A DNA stretch of 64,000 nucleotides from Chrysopilus asiliformis. Taxonomy: Eukaryota > Arthropoda > Insecta > Diptera > Rhagionidae. Below, piece by piece: positions 25,258-36,779 of this stretch; positions within the stretch are counted from its first letter, which is position 1, and each line of letters begins with the position of its first letter. The position numbers and the translations under genes are program-made. The notes beneath the pieces are model-generated. The model saw only the letters and a list, made by a program, of their open reading frames with translations. It made no database searches and was not told the origin of the DNA. The stretch lies in contig OZ035960.1 in assembly GCA_964034945.1 (NCBI GenBank), positions 74,135,085 through 74,199,084 on the forward strand, written 5' to 3'.

Positions 25258-25857
25258 AACCTCTTAAAAAATCCTAGGTATTTGGATTTTTGCACAGACC
25301 TCTATTTTAGCATAACAAACAATGTCCCAAAAGTCCATTCCAGAATTGCGCCGGCGTCGTGAGTTATTCAAGGTCAAAGGTCCCAAAAATCAGTTTTTTA
25401 CGTTTATCTCACTTTGTACGGGTTGTACGTCTTTTTGAGGCTCAGATGAATTATTCACAATAAAATTCTCCACAAAAAAGGTTAAATACAATTTTCTTGT
25501 AGGACAAACAGTTTATACAAGTCGTCAAACTATGCGTCGAACAGAGGAAATGCAATTACTCAAGGTCAAAAGTCAAATAAATCATAAATATCTCGCTTTG
25601 TATGACCTGTACGCATTTTTTTTGTTCAGATGAATTGCTCCTCTACAAATTCTCTACAAAAAAGGTTAAATAAAAATTTTTTGTAGGGCCAATAGTTTTC
25701 GAGATAGAAGTCGAGACACTGTGAACTGTACATTCTTTTCCCCACCATCATTGAGGTAGAATGCAAGGCGCGTTTTTTACATGGTTTCCCCATTAGGCCT
25801 AATCCATATTTTTTCCACCTTCATTCTTTTATTCTCCTTCTGCTTCTTCTTCTTCTT

Positions 25858-26140
25858 GTTGCTCTTCTTGTTGCTCTTCATCTTCGATATAGGTATCATC
25901 TTCACTTACATTTAATGTTAAGGTATCAATAAGTTCATCATCGACATCGTTTAAATTGTCAAAGGATTAAGTGATATCACAAGAAGCAGGATTTAAACAT
26001 GATTGACCCCGACAAAAGATACAAACGATGGAGCACGGTAATCCAATTTTTCTGCATCCACAATTGGAACCACAACCTTTTGTGCAGTTGCAAAAAACGG
26101 AATTCAGGAGTTTTTCCGGTGCTGGTGAAAGTAATATACT
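25858..26140 (-). pseudogene. CXC-type cysteine-rich protein C-terminus (left arm)
   Basis: Minus strand, read from about 26140 to 25830. A proline/leucine lead (LLSPAPEKLLNS) is followed by FCNCTKGCGSNCGCRK, GLPCSIVC and GQSCLNPASCD, and then a strongly acidic tail (DDVDDELIDT, SEDDTYIEDEEQQEE) ending at a stop. The cysteine spacing resembles the CXC (tesmin/TSO1-like) zinc-binding motif found in some chromatin proteins and in transposon-borne proteins. No upstream partner exon is recognised. This arm keeps the acidic tail in one frame, unlike the right arm. Confidence 0.55.
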
Positions 26141-26669
26141 AACTATTTAGTGTTTAACCATTGAACCATTTCTGATTCATGGTTTATACTCGACCTTTTA
26201 GCATTGAATCCTATTGGAATTTCTCGGCTTATAAACCATGAATCAGAAATGGTTCAATGGTTAAACACTAAATAGTTTATTCGCTCTTGATGGAGCTATG
26301 TTGCCTTAAATCTTATAATTCGCACAAGGTTTGTGGCATCGGAGTATAAATACTCAAATCGAGTTTTACTCCACCAAAATCCTGTAAGCCTGCGTGGAAG
26401 CTGGCAAAGCAGGCTCTGATGACGGTGAGCCAGCTTTCCATACCAGAAACAGGCTCCTGATGGGTTTTCAGGACAGACATGTCCGACCTGTTGGGGGGAA
26501 ATTTGGATGTGAAAACATCCGCAAAAATAATATAATTTTGTTGTTTTTGCAGACCTTATAAGCCGAGAAATTCCAATAGGATTCAATGCTAAAAGGTCGA
26601 GTGTAAACCATGAATCAGAAATGGTTCAATGGTTAAACACTAAATAGTTAGTATATTACTTCCACCAGC

Positions 26670-26960
26670 ACCGGAAGAACTCCTGAATTCCGTTTTTTGC
26701 AACTGCACAAAAGGTTGTGGTTCCAATTGTGGATGCAGAAAAACTGGATTACCGTGCTCCATCGTTTGTAGCTTTTGTTGGGGTCAATCATGTTTAAATC
26801 CTGCTTCTTGTGATATAACTGAATCCTTTGACAATTTAAACGATGTCGATGATGAACTTATTTAACATTAAATGTAAGTGAAGATGATACCTATATCGAA
26901 GATGAAGAGCAACAAGAAGAAGAAGAAGCAGAAGGAGAATAAAAGAATGAAGGTGGAAAA
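26670..26960 (+). pseudogene. CXC-type cysteine-rich protein C-terminus (right arm)
   Basis: Mirror copy of the left-arm piece. LLPPAPEELLNSVFCNC is followed by CGCRKTGLPCSIVCSFC and CLNPASCDIT. A small deletion near 26860 brings a stop right after DDELI, so the acidic tail is out of frame. Differences from the left arm include Trp for Arg in the CxG region. Same family comments apply. Confidence 0.55.
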
Positions 26961-27529
26961 AATATGGATTAGGCGTAATGGGGAAACCATGTAAAAAACG
27001 CGCCTTGCATTCTACCTCAATGGTGGTGGGGAAAAGAATGTACAGTTCACAGTGTCTCGACTTCTATCTCGAAAACTATTGGCCCTACAAAAAAATTTTA
27101 TTTAACCTTTTTTGTAGAGAATTTGTAGAGGAGCAATTCATCTGAACAAAAAAAATGCGTACAGGTCATACAAAGCGAGATATTTATGATTTATTTGACT
27201 TTTGACCTTGAGTAATTGCATTTCCTCTGTTCGACACATAGTTTGACGACTTGTATCGTCGAAAACTGTTTGTCCTACAAGAAAATTGTATTTAACCTTT
27301 TTTGTAGAGAATTTTATTGTGAATAATTCATCTGAGCCTCAAAAAGATGTACAACCCGTACAAAGTGAGATAAACGTAAAAAACTGATTTTTGGGACCTT
27401 TGACCTTGAATAACTCACGACGCCGGCGCAATTCTGGAATGGACTTTTGGGACGTTGTTTGTTATGCCAAAATAGAGGTCTGTGCAAAAATCCAGTTAAC
27501 TAGGATTTTTTAAGAGGTTCATGCTTTTT

Positions 27530-27930
27530 TTCGCCTAATTTCCCTGTATTATACTAGGTTGTGATAGATTATGGATACTTTTGAATGCGATTTGCTGAAA
27601 ATTTTGAGGAATGAAAAGTCGAATAGTTCCGTTTGAATTATCATACCATGACAGGAAATTTTTGAAAATTTTGTGATAAATTTTATTAAATGAAGGATTC
27701 CAATGCATTGTTATTTTATTGAGCATCAGCCAATGACGAATAACCAATAGATTCTGGAACATTAATAGAATCTATTCTTGACAAGGATACCAAACTCTAT
27801 CAATAAATTGTTGAATTACCGCGCCTAAAGATTTATCTGAGGCATCTTCCATCAATGATAAATTAGCTGTAGAAAAGGATGTATTAGAATGGTAATAGAC
27901 GATAATTTTTCTTTACTAACAAGGAACCTT
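27530..27930 (-). pseudogene. Ty3/gypsy RNase H to integrase zinc-domain fragment
   Basis: Minus strand. LSLMEDASDKSLGAVIQQF matches RNase H of Ty3/gypsy. INVPESIGYSSLADAQ and then RLFIPQNFQQIAFKSIHNLS match the connection region and the start of the integrase H2C2 domain. Stops and frame changes are present. Gag pieces of what is probably the same element lie at 29985-30111 and 38673-38720; the rest was deleted or displaced by the LINE at 28.1-29.87 kb. Confidence 0.65.
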
Positions 27931-28112
27931 TTTCAGGTGTCCGCCTATGCGCCAATAATTTGAAACGTTGGCAATAATAACGGAAAGGTAAAATTTCGTT
28001 TAAGACTCACATTTAATTGTAATAACTTAATGCCATAAGTGTTAATTTTGGTAAAATAAAATCAAGTATTACATGGAAAAATACATTTATTGACATTATC
28101 TCCAAATTTGTA

Positions 28113-29873
28113 ATGGTATCACATAAATTTTCTTGTTTTTTTGCATTACTACGTGATCTACAACTCGACAAAAAAACTGAAATATCGAATATGTTTAACG
28201 ATTATTTTGGCAAAGCATTTACCGATTCAAACTGTGATATAGATTTTAATTATTTGACGGATATTACGTTTACGACTATTGATAGCTTAAGAATTAACTC
28301 AAGTGATATCTTGGTGGCCTTATCTAACTTAGATGATGACTTTTCTGTTACACCAGATGGGATTTCTGCCGGTTTCCATGCCAATTGTGTCTCGTCGCTT
28401 GCTGATCCTTTAACTTTTTTTTTAATTTGTCTTTATCGTCTAGTGCGTTCCCATCAAAATGGAAATACATTTTTATTGTTCCAATTCACAAAAAGGGTAG
28501 CAAAACTGATGTCGAAAATTGCAGACCCATTGCGAAGCTTGCACCCATACCTAAGATCTTCGAAGCAATCGTGTGCAGATACGTATCTTTTCAATGCAAA
28601 TCGCTTTTATCTGATAAACAACATGGTTTTATGAAAGAAAGGTCCACTGCTACTAATCTTTATCGAATTTACCAATTTTTGCATAAATTCAATAGAATCG
28701 GGGTGTCAAGTGGATTGCATCTATACTGATTTTTCAGTAAAGCATTTGACACGCTTCCTCACAACCTGCTTATCTTTAAATTAGAAAAGTTGGGGTTTTC
28801 CAAAGCCCTATGTATGTGGTTAGCTTCATATTTCCATAACCGATCTTTTAGTGTGCTATTTTCTAATGCATTTTCACGCATATCTATTGCATCGTCGGGC
28901 GTTCCGCAAGGAAGCCATTTCGGACCCCTGCTTTTTATTTTATTTATAAATGACTTGTTTTCAACTATACAATTTGTTCATGTCTTGGGTTTCGCTGACG
29001 ATTTAAAATTTTACTTGACTATTAAAAATATCCACGATTCTTTCTTACTTCAAGATCAACTTGATATACTTAACGAGTGGTAAAGAATGGACTGGTCATC
29101 AACACTTCAATATGTACAGTTATGTCCTTTAGCCGGAAAAGAAATTTTGATAATTTTAATTATTTTATGAATGGATGCCTGCTAAATCATTCGCATGTCG
29201 TTAACGATCTTGGTGTACTACTGGATGCCAAATTAGATTTTAGTTTACATAAATGATGTAATTAGTCGCGCTAATTCTATGTTAGGCTTTGTTAAGCGCT
29301 GGTCTAAAGAACTGACGAATCCTTTTGTGTTGAAAGCTTTATACTGTGCTTTTGTTCGTCCTATTTTAGAATATGCTTGTGATGTCTGGACTCCTGGCTA
29401 TGAAGTTCATATTTCTAGATTGGAAGCTATTCAGAAACGTTTCATTCGTTTTGCTCTTCAACTTTTACCTTGGGACAATTATCTACTTCTACCTCCTCAT
29501 GAGCAAAGATTGAAACTTCTAAACTTGCCGCGGCTTAGTAAACGTCGTGAAGTGTATGCCGCAACTTTTATTGCAGACTTACTTGTGGGGAATATTGGTT
29601 CACCAACTTTACTTAATAAGCTAAATTTGCATGGAAATATACGTACTAGACCGAAAAATGATTTTATTTATAACGACTTTCACAGAACAAATTATGGTCG
29701 TTCTGAACCGATTTCGTCAATGTCTATTATTTTTCATAAACATAATATGTTTGACTTTAACTTAAGCAAAAGTTGTTTTAAAAATCTTATATATAAAGAA
29801 TCAACTTAACTTACATTAATATCAGATGGTGCTTTACCTGTTGATGTAATAATAAATAAATAAATAAAAAAAC
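28113..29873 (+). pseudogene. Non-LTR retrotransposon ORF2 (RT), broken
   Basis: The RT domain lies in several frames. FPSKWKYIFIVPIHKKGS and CRPIAKLAPIPKIFEAIV belong to the early blocks, FFSKAFDTLPHNLL is motif A, SSGVPQGSHFGPLLF is motif B, and LGFADDLKFY carries the catalytic aspartates. A further C-terminal segment (29279-29809, LKALYCAFVRPILEYACDVW) is the post-RT domain. Stops at about 28727 and 29081 and several shifts inactivate it. The 3' tail is TAATAATAAATAAATAAATA at 29849-29868. The 5' end is lost. Clade not determined (Jockey/CR1 group). It sits between two pieces of a minus-strand Ty3 element. Confidence 0.8.
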
Positions 29874-29984
29874 ATGTTTTTGATAGTTCTTTAGTTTACT
29901 GATCACCTTTGTTAAAATTTCAATTTGATGTTTAAGTTTAGATAATACGATATTATCTGAATTTACACGGGAAGAAGTCATAGA

Positions 29985-30111
29985 GGAAATTTCATGTATA
30001 AACGTTTAAAATTTTGTCTGCTATTTCAGATAAACCATCTAAAGGTTGTCTGCTGGATAACAAAGTAACCTGAACCGTATGTGGTAATCGCTCTAGCCAA
30101 AGAGATTTAAC
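29985..30111 (-). pseudogene. Ty3/gypsy gag fragment
   Basis: Minus strand reads VKSLWLERLPHTVQVTLLSS, the conserved C-terminal Gag motif of many insect Ty3/gypsy elements, followed by a LDGLSEIADKI segment. Directly beyond the INE-like element the preceding residues (KNLSGNSISDF) are found at 38673-38720, showing that the INE-like element and its contents were inserted into this gag. Confidence 0.7.
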
Positions 30112-30465
30112 AACATAACAAAAGCTATAATTGCCAATCTGGCAATTATTGTAGACCCGTATGGTGATATTCGTATCAAAATTCGAACAGTTGTATCAAA
30201 ATCCTCTTTGAAGTCAAACTTTTCAATAAGATTTTTTTAAATTTATTCCAATCGGTTTTTGATGTATGGGAATTATGTAGAATCATATCCTAAATAACTT
30301 TTGTTCTTTCACTTTTTTGATAAGATGCACCGTTTTTGAGATATTTCTAAAAAACGTTTTCGTTCGTATGGTCCATTTTTACCCATGAACGAACTTAGCC
30401 TCGCATTTTACGGGAAACGCATCTGCGCAAAATTTCAAATTGGTAACTCAATCCGTGCGCCCGCA
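30112..30465 (+). mobile_element. INE-like element, 5' part (split by LINE)
   Basis: Begins AACATAACAAAAGCTATAAT, includes ACCCGTATGGTGATATTCG, and stops inside TCCGTGCGCCCGCA (30452-30465). It resumes at 38499. The LINE entered at this point. Confidence 0.85.
30452..30465. repeat. LINE TSD, left
   Basis: TCCGTGCGCCCGCA, repeated at 38499-38512 after the LINE tail. Confidence 0.85.
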
Positions 30466-30589
30466 GGGAGTTCGGTCGAAACCACGGTAGCGATCGGACG
30501 TTTCGTTTATTAGTCACTGCAATATATTTCATCCAAGAATAATTTGTTTTCGCATTATTATTCTTAAACATGGACGTCCCGGATAGCGG

Positions 30590-32095
30590 ATGGCCACCGG
30601 ACATTGGTCCCAAGGAGAGGATTCTAGCATATCTGGACAGGAAAGCTTTAGCACTTCCAATACATCGCTGGAGAATTTCGAGCAACATTACACCAATATC
30701 CTGAACAATCAGGGAATTATTTCTTCGGGTGTGTTACTGCCGCCCATTAATACCTTGCCAACGATTACGACTACATCCTCAATAGCTGGCTCAGCGACTT
30801 ACTTGTTAGCGGCATCTAATCCGCAAACGGTGACGACTTTTTCGAGCAACCAACAACAAGTCTTTAACTACACAGACAACTCAGCTTTAGAACAATCGCT
30901 AGCAATAGAGCTGAGAAACGCAGGAGCAGCAGACTTGGTAATAAATACGAATCAGCATACTGACACAGAACAGCTTCATACTGTTCATACTAAAATCGCC
31001 AAGCACTCTGGAAGTATATGTTCTACTGGCGCACGACTGTTATCGCAATTAAACAATGAGGCTGAATCCTGGCAACGAGTCTATAGCAACAAACGCAAAC
31101 GCAAAACTCCTGCTAATAAAAGAGTAATCGAAATTGAGACAGATGAGCCCTCTCTACCCGAGGAAATAAACAATACTTCGATGGACATAGACGCTTTGAA
31201 CACCTGCAGTCCAGCAGTTGAGAACACTGAGTCGTCAGCTTGCAATGATAACAGATTTGCATTACTAGCAGAAGATGCAACTGAAATCCCAACTACCACC
31301 GAAGAGCAACCTGGCACGTCGGCTGCAGGAGAAAAGAAATGGTGCCCACCGGTATTCATCAGAGGAGTAAATTCTAAAACTATAATTGATTTATGTAAAA
31401 GCAACTTCCCTGATGTTAAAGTAGGTGTTAACATTTTAGGCTTAGGTAGGATCAAACTATTTGTGGACAACCATGTACTACACTCCTACTTGATTTCTAA
31501 ACTAAGAGAATCAAAGGCCGATGCTTTTTCATTCACCCCTCCAGAGCTAAGAAAAGTTACAGTTTTACTAAAAGGTTTACCCTCTGACTCTAACGTCAAT
31601 GAAGTGATATCTGAAATTAAATGTCATATTCCAAACATAAAAATTTCTAATATTATACCTTTCAGTACTGGATGGTCATGAAAAGAAAATGTTAAACTAA
31701 ACATATTTGTTATTCATCTATCAGACTCGGAACACCTTGCAACGTTGCGTGAAATTTAATATTTGTGTCATCATAAGGTTATTTGGGAAAAAATGAAATC
31801 AAATGGTCCTGTGCAGTGTTTCCGATGTCAGAGATTTGGTCACATAAGCACAAATTGTGCATATCAGCCCAGATGTGTCAAGTGTGACAAATCGCATGAT
31901 TTCGGGCTGTGCACTAACAATATTACAGACGATAAGCCCAACAAAGCTTTCTGCGTTAATTGCGGTAAAGATGGCCACCCCGCAAATTTTCAGGGTTGTG
32001 ATTATCGTCAAAAAATTATAACCAAAAAATTAAATTCGAGTAATCAGAATAGAGATACACTCAGAAGACGTTATTTTTTTCAGGGAAGCCATTAA
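30590..32095 (+). pseudogene. LINE ORF1 (Gag-like, zinc knuckles), two stops
   Basis: One reading frame of about 500 codons interrupted by TGA at 31679 and TAA at about 31757. The first 240 residues are Ser/Thr/Gln-rich and low complexity. PPVFIRGVNSKTIIDL and then VTVLLKGLPSDSNVNEV form the Jockey-type Gag core. After the stops come CFRCQRFGHISTNC, CVKCDKSHDFGLC and CVNCGKDGHPANFQGC, three CCHC-type knuckles. The protein would bind the element's RNA and form ribonucleoprotein. A short upstream ATG at 30570 (MDVPDSGWPPD) in another frame may be the original start, implying a frameshift. Confidence 0.8.
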
Positions 32096-32386
32096 TAACA
32101 ATAAGGTGTTACCCAATAAATCTTTTGCCAACGTGGCTGGGCGAAGTCCATCCGATCTAGGAACCTCTAGTAAATCCTTTGCCAATGTTGCTGATTCTAG
32201 ATCCCCCCGTCAACAGGACAACTTGATTGACGACTTTCTTTCCGAGCCTGAAAGACTTTTTGGAATGTCATTTTCCACTCTCATATCTAAAATCAAAGAC
32301 TTTTGGCCACTGTACACTAATTTAAAAGATGAAGATAAGCCTTTGGCTTACATTAAATTTGCAGCTTCTATTACTCGCATTTAACA

Positions 32387-33612
32387 ATGTCTTCATTAAA
32401 GCTATTCGCAAACAATGTCAATTAAATTGTGTCACATGAAAGAAGGCTCTACCTTCAATCTACCCTGTCATGTCTTAAGCCTTTTGCTGCCCTATTAGGC
32501 GAAACCCACCTGAAAAGTGTTCACAAGCCCACTTTCGAAGGTTACGACCTAATACGAAACTATAATGGCAGTGGAACTGCCATACTTATTAAAAATAATA
32601 TTAAATTCGAAAAAGTATGTTTCACGTCTGAAACTATTTCCTGTACATTGGTAGCCATTTACTTCATTGGGTTAAATGGCTCCCAGAAAAAAATTCTGCT
32701 CGGTTCAATCTACATCCCATGTAATTTAGGAGCTCAACTCAAACAAGCATTAGATGATCTGCTAACGACAATTAATAACTTCGATTTTTGTATTATTGGT
32801 GGGGATTTGATCGCCAGACATGAACATTGGGGGGACTTAACGAGAAACTCGAACGAAATTAATCTTTATTCCTGGTTATTTGATGGACCTTTTATGTCAT
32901 TGGAAGTAGTTAGCCCAGACAGCCCGACCTTTCATAGATTCTCGGCTCACCTAGACTTCTTTTTAGTGTCGTCAAGTCTCCTCAATCACACAGCGGAATA
33001 CAATAACTTCTCATGTCAAACATCATTTTCTAATTCAGACCATTTCTCCATAATCTTAAATATCAAAATACGGGAATTAAACCCCTTTTATTTTGGAACC
33101 AAAGAAAATCATATCTTTTCGAAATACTAATTGGTCAAGATTTCGTAGCGAATTAGACTCAAGCCTAAGTGTTTTGCAACTCCCAGACGATAAAAACCTT
33201 TCAAATCACGAAATCGAAGAGGGAATATCCAGGCTCGCTCAAATAATGAACAATAAAATCACTGACCATTCAGAGGAAATAACTATTGGCAAGCATAGGT
33301 ATAGGAATTTGTCGGACAGGTTAAAGCACATGCTCAAAATTAAAAAAAATTGGCTACGTCAACTTAAACGAGTTTTTCATCATAACTTCAATAGAGTTAG
33401 TCCTGAATATAGAGAGCTGTCCTACTGCATCACTTACCTCTCTAAATGCATCAGAGACTCTCTTAGAACTAAATGAAAAATTTCGGACTAATCTGGCGTC
33501 TATAAAACCCTCCCCTCAAGCGTTTAAACAAATTGATCGTATCACGGGAAGACGAAGGTCGCAACTAGATCTTAAAACAGACCCAATCAGGTTTAGAGGG
33601 ACAGAGTGCCAC
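32387..33612 (+). pseudogene. LINE ORF2 part 1: apurinic-type endonuclease
   Basis: Starts MSSLKLFANNVN at 32387 with a TAA soon after, then reads on. LLGETHLKS, GTAILIKNN, LGSIYIPCN, IIGGDLIARHEHWG and NSDHFSIIL are the ordered motifs of the AP-endonuclease domain; the GDFN-type motif reads GGDLIARH, so the catalytic Asn is replaced. A frame change near 33100 leads into the linker (33093-33476), then a stop. The coding sequence is cut at RGTECH (33612) by a TIR element and resumes at 35008. Confidence 0.8.
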
Positions 33613-35007
33613 CACAGAATAACAGAAGGGAATCGAGGAACAAAAATTTTTGATGTGCGAAGAACTTTCCGAGCCTTATGTAGCTATCTCATTTCCCTTT
33701 TAAGCACACGAATTGCTTTATATGTGTGCCCAGAAATGGCGGATGAAATTCCAGGGGGTTGCCAGAATTAAACTATTGGATGTGTTGATGCACATAATTT
33801 TATTCCGCTAAAATCACAAAATGGAAATTCGCGGAAATTTAATTTAATTCATATCCTTAATAACAGTTAGTATGTATGAATTAATTACGTTGATTTTTTT
33901 AAAGAAGCGTTAATGCTCGTCGCTCAGATTCTAGTAAAAACTTTTTTTTATCAAAAAGTTAATGTAATCGACATTACTCCAATACCCTATTCTGAGACTA
34001 AGCTTTTAGATCCGACAAATAATTCGTTGAGAACTTAAAACCCTTACAAATCCAAAAGATGAAATTCAAAGTTCAGAAATTTATTGAAATTCAAATCTAC
34101 GATCCTTTTGCAGTTTTTGAATCACGAAACCTTGAATCAGGTAATACCAAGGTTTGACGTTTGTCAAACCGAACAAAAAAAAAACAAATCGAGATAAATG
34201 TCGGAAACGTTTTGAATTTATGCCGATTTATTGTGTAAAATCGTGGATGTTGTGACGTGTTTAGCGTTATGTGATACGCGGAGAAGCGGCGGATGACGTA
34301 ATTCTTTAAAAAAAAATTGATTTCCTCGGAATTACGAGAAAATTTTAGTGTTTCCTAAATTTTCCCCCTTTTTTGTGTCTAATCGAAAAAGTTTACCTTT
34401 CTGGTGCTTTCGGTACCCTAAAAAACGTTCTTTCGGGATTTTTTAAGCTGTCCGCGGAACATTGCTTGACGAGGCATTTTAAAAATTCCAATTTTGGCAT
34501 AATAAATAGTTCTTCCAACCTTTCTCGGAAAAATTGAACTAAAAATGTAAACAAAACGACGTCGTTTTGTTTACAATTGATATGCGTTTGTGTGCAAAGA
34601 AGAAAAAATGCAAACAGGGTTGCAATGGAAATCGTTTTTGGTTGATTTTAAATTTTGGCAGAAAATGAGTTTCTTGGAATGGATGAAACCAAAACTCGAT
34701 CGAATTGTCATTTTATCGATCCCGCATTGCGTTTTATGTTCTAAAAAGTGTTTTGTGTGAGGAGAAGTTAGATTTTTTCGATTGCTGGAATCATGAAAAA
34801 AATTCCGTATCAAACCCTGCAAAACAAATTTCGCATGTTATATTTTTTATCTCTTTTGCGTGTTCGGTTTGAATATGAAGGCAAGAAAAGGAATTCCAGA
34901 AAATTCGAAAATTTAAAGCGAGTTGAAGATATTTTTTTCTATCGCCGATTCTTCTCTCTACCGTGCGACATTGAAATTCTCGATTGTTTCATTTCTGTTA
35001 TTCTGTG
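33613..35007. mobile_element. 1.4-kb TIR element in LINE ORF2
   Basis: The ends CACAGAATAACAGAA and TTCTGTTATTCTGTG are inverted, with a 7-bp TSD GTGCCAC at 33606-33612 and 35008-35014 (8 bp if one mismatch is allowed). A TSD of 7-8 bp suggests hAT or P-type elements. No transposase was recognised; open stretches inside (e.g. 34793-35005) match nothing known to me. It contains a perfect 28-bp palindrome around 34560 (GTAAACAAAACGAC and its complement). Confidence 0.8.
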
Positions 35008-36550
35008 GTGCCACAATGTTAATGACAAATTAGAAGCGTTTCGAACATTTTATACTGATCTATATACAGAAAAGCAACCGACTTGTAGCGCAGATTTGCT
35101 CGAGCGAATTAACAACAATTTCGATTAACTAAATAATCGATTACTAGGAATGCAAATCGGCACGTTTGGCCCTTCTCTTAAATCAAGTTCTCCTCCTCTG
35201 GAAGGCAACTTCGCATCAATTGATATGGTGGAAAGAATTCTGGCGAACATCAACAATAAGAAGTCCTCTGTCCTTGATAACATTTCTAACTACGTTCTCA
35301 AAAAGTGTAAAAAACAAGTATCGCGCCCACTAACCATTCTTATAAATAATTGCCTGAACAACGGCTACTTTCCTCCACAGTGGAAAATTGCAAAACTAAT
35401 TCCTATCTGCAAAAGCAAAACACCTAACGCAGTAGAGGATTTCCGGCCCATTTCTCTGCTGTCAAACCTTAGTAAAGTGTTAGAAAGAATCTTACTAGAT
35501 ATGCTAGAGACCTTCTGTGAAGATAATGGTATTATTCCAACCTGTCAATTTGGCTTCGAAAGGGAGCACTCAACCGAAAACGCCCTGCTGGTTTTGCAAG
35601 ATTACATCCTTAAAAATCTGCGTTTTAAAGAATGCACAACTGCGTGTAGCATCGACCTTAAAAAAGCTTTTGATTCGGTGTGGCTGAAAGGTCTTGTCTT
35701 TAAGCTCCATTTACTAAACTGCCCTGCACAACTTCTCAAAATTATTGTCAGTTTTTTAACTGATCGGAAGCTACGCATCCAAATTGATAAAGATATCTCC
35801 AGAACTGTGAATGTGAAATCAGGTGTCCCGCAAGGATCAATCATTGGACCAAAACTCTTCAATATATTCCTGCACGACTTTCCCTTAAGTAGCGACAGGG
35901 TTGATTGGGCTAAAGCTATTCTGTACACTGATGATACACTATTGCTTACAAAACATGAAAGACCATCAATAGCTATCTCGCAACTTAAAACGTATACTGA
36001 TGAAGTCCTGGCTTATTTCAATACGTGGAACATATCAGTGAACTTGTCGAAATGTGAATTAATCTGCTTTCGAAACGCAAGTGGTAAAGGTAACTATTTA
36101 TCCGTCCCAGAAAGTAAAACTTTAAGTATCACTATTAACGGCAACACCATTCCTGTCAAGAATTCAATAAAATATCTAGGAGTTAAACTACACCATCGAC
36201 TTAAATTTAATGATCACGCCAGGTACGCTCTTAATAAGGCGAAAAAAAGTACAGCTGTTATAGGTTCTCTCCTCAGCTCTAAAGCCGTCGAGTGCAAGAC
36301 AAATCTACTTTTATACAAAACCCTTATTAGACCGGTAATGGCATACGCTTTCCCTGTCTGGGTCACTATCACACCCAATGTTGCGGAAGAAATACAGAGA
36401 TTTGAGCGCAAAGTCCTAAGACAGTGCACAGGTAAATATCGACGTCCGGACTTAAAATGGTATCCAAATAATATTTTGTATGAAAAAACCCAAACGGTAC
36501 CAATTATAACTTATCTCTGTAACCAAGCTAAAAATCGTCTAAAAAACTAG
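35008..36550 (+). pseudogene. LINE ORF2 part 2: reverse transcriptase
   Basis: Continues the interrupted ORF (CHNVNDKLEAFRTFYTDLYT), then one long open segment from 35150. KIAKLIPICKS and DFRPISLLSNLSKVLERIL are early RT blocks. TACSIDLKKAFDSVWLKGL is motif A, SGVPQGSIIGPKLFN motif B and ILYTDDTLLL motif C, with one catalytic Asp retained and the YADD box reading YTDD. The C-terminal domain includes NLLLYKTLIRPVMAYAFPVW. Only one stop lies near the junction (35126), so this half has decayed little. Family match: Jockey clade. Confidence 0.8.
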
Positions 36551-36779
36551 AAAACCACCGTAACCCATTGATGACAGAAGTATTTAGTTCGAATATTAAT
36601 TTTTCTATGCTAGATAGATATTATTCATCACCCGTAAGCATCCTTAATGAAAATTCTCGAGAATCTTTTGAGAATTCTAGTAAGCCTTTTACACTGGTTT
36701 TCTATGATCAAACGCATAACATTTATAGAGGATAACATTTCATTTCTACCAGCTGTTCAATATATATATTATATATATA

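Larger units (their letters stand above)
25258..27519. repeat. 2.26-kb near-palindrome (fold-back, arms about 0.97 kb)
   Basis: The left arm is 25258-26230 and the right arm 26556-27519, with a spacer of about 325 bp. Outer ends: AACCTCTTAAAAAATCCTAG and its reverse complement. Inner ends: GGAATTTCTCGGCTTATA and its reverse complement. The arms are nearly identical apart from small indels and point changes, e.g. a 27-bp-scale deletion in the right arm near 26860-26925. A further inverted copy of a 40-bp inner segment (AACCATGAATCAGAAATGG) lies at 26231-26277. Each arm encodes the same cysteine-rich protein end, so the element is either a fold-back transposon or an inverted duplication. Confidence 0.85.

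Noticed and set aside
26296..26586. 96-codon open frame in the spacer of the large palindrome
   Set aside because: Cysteines and tryptophans are scattered without a recognisable domain; possible upstream exon of the CXC protein but no splice evidence I trust.
34793..35128. 111-codon open frame possibly a new gene
   Set aside because: Spans the end of the TIR element and resumes LINE ORF2 sequence, so it is a chance fusion.
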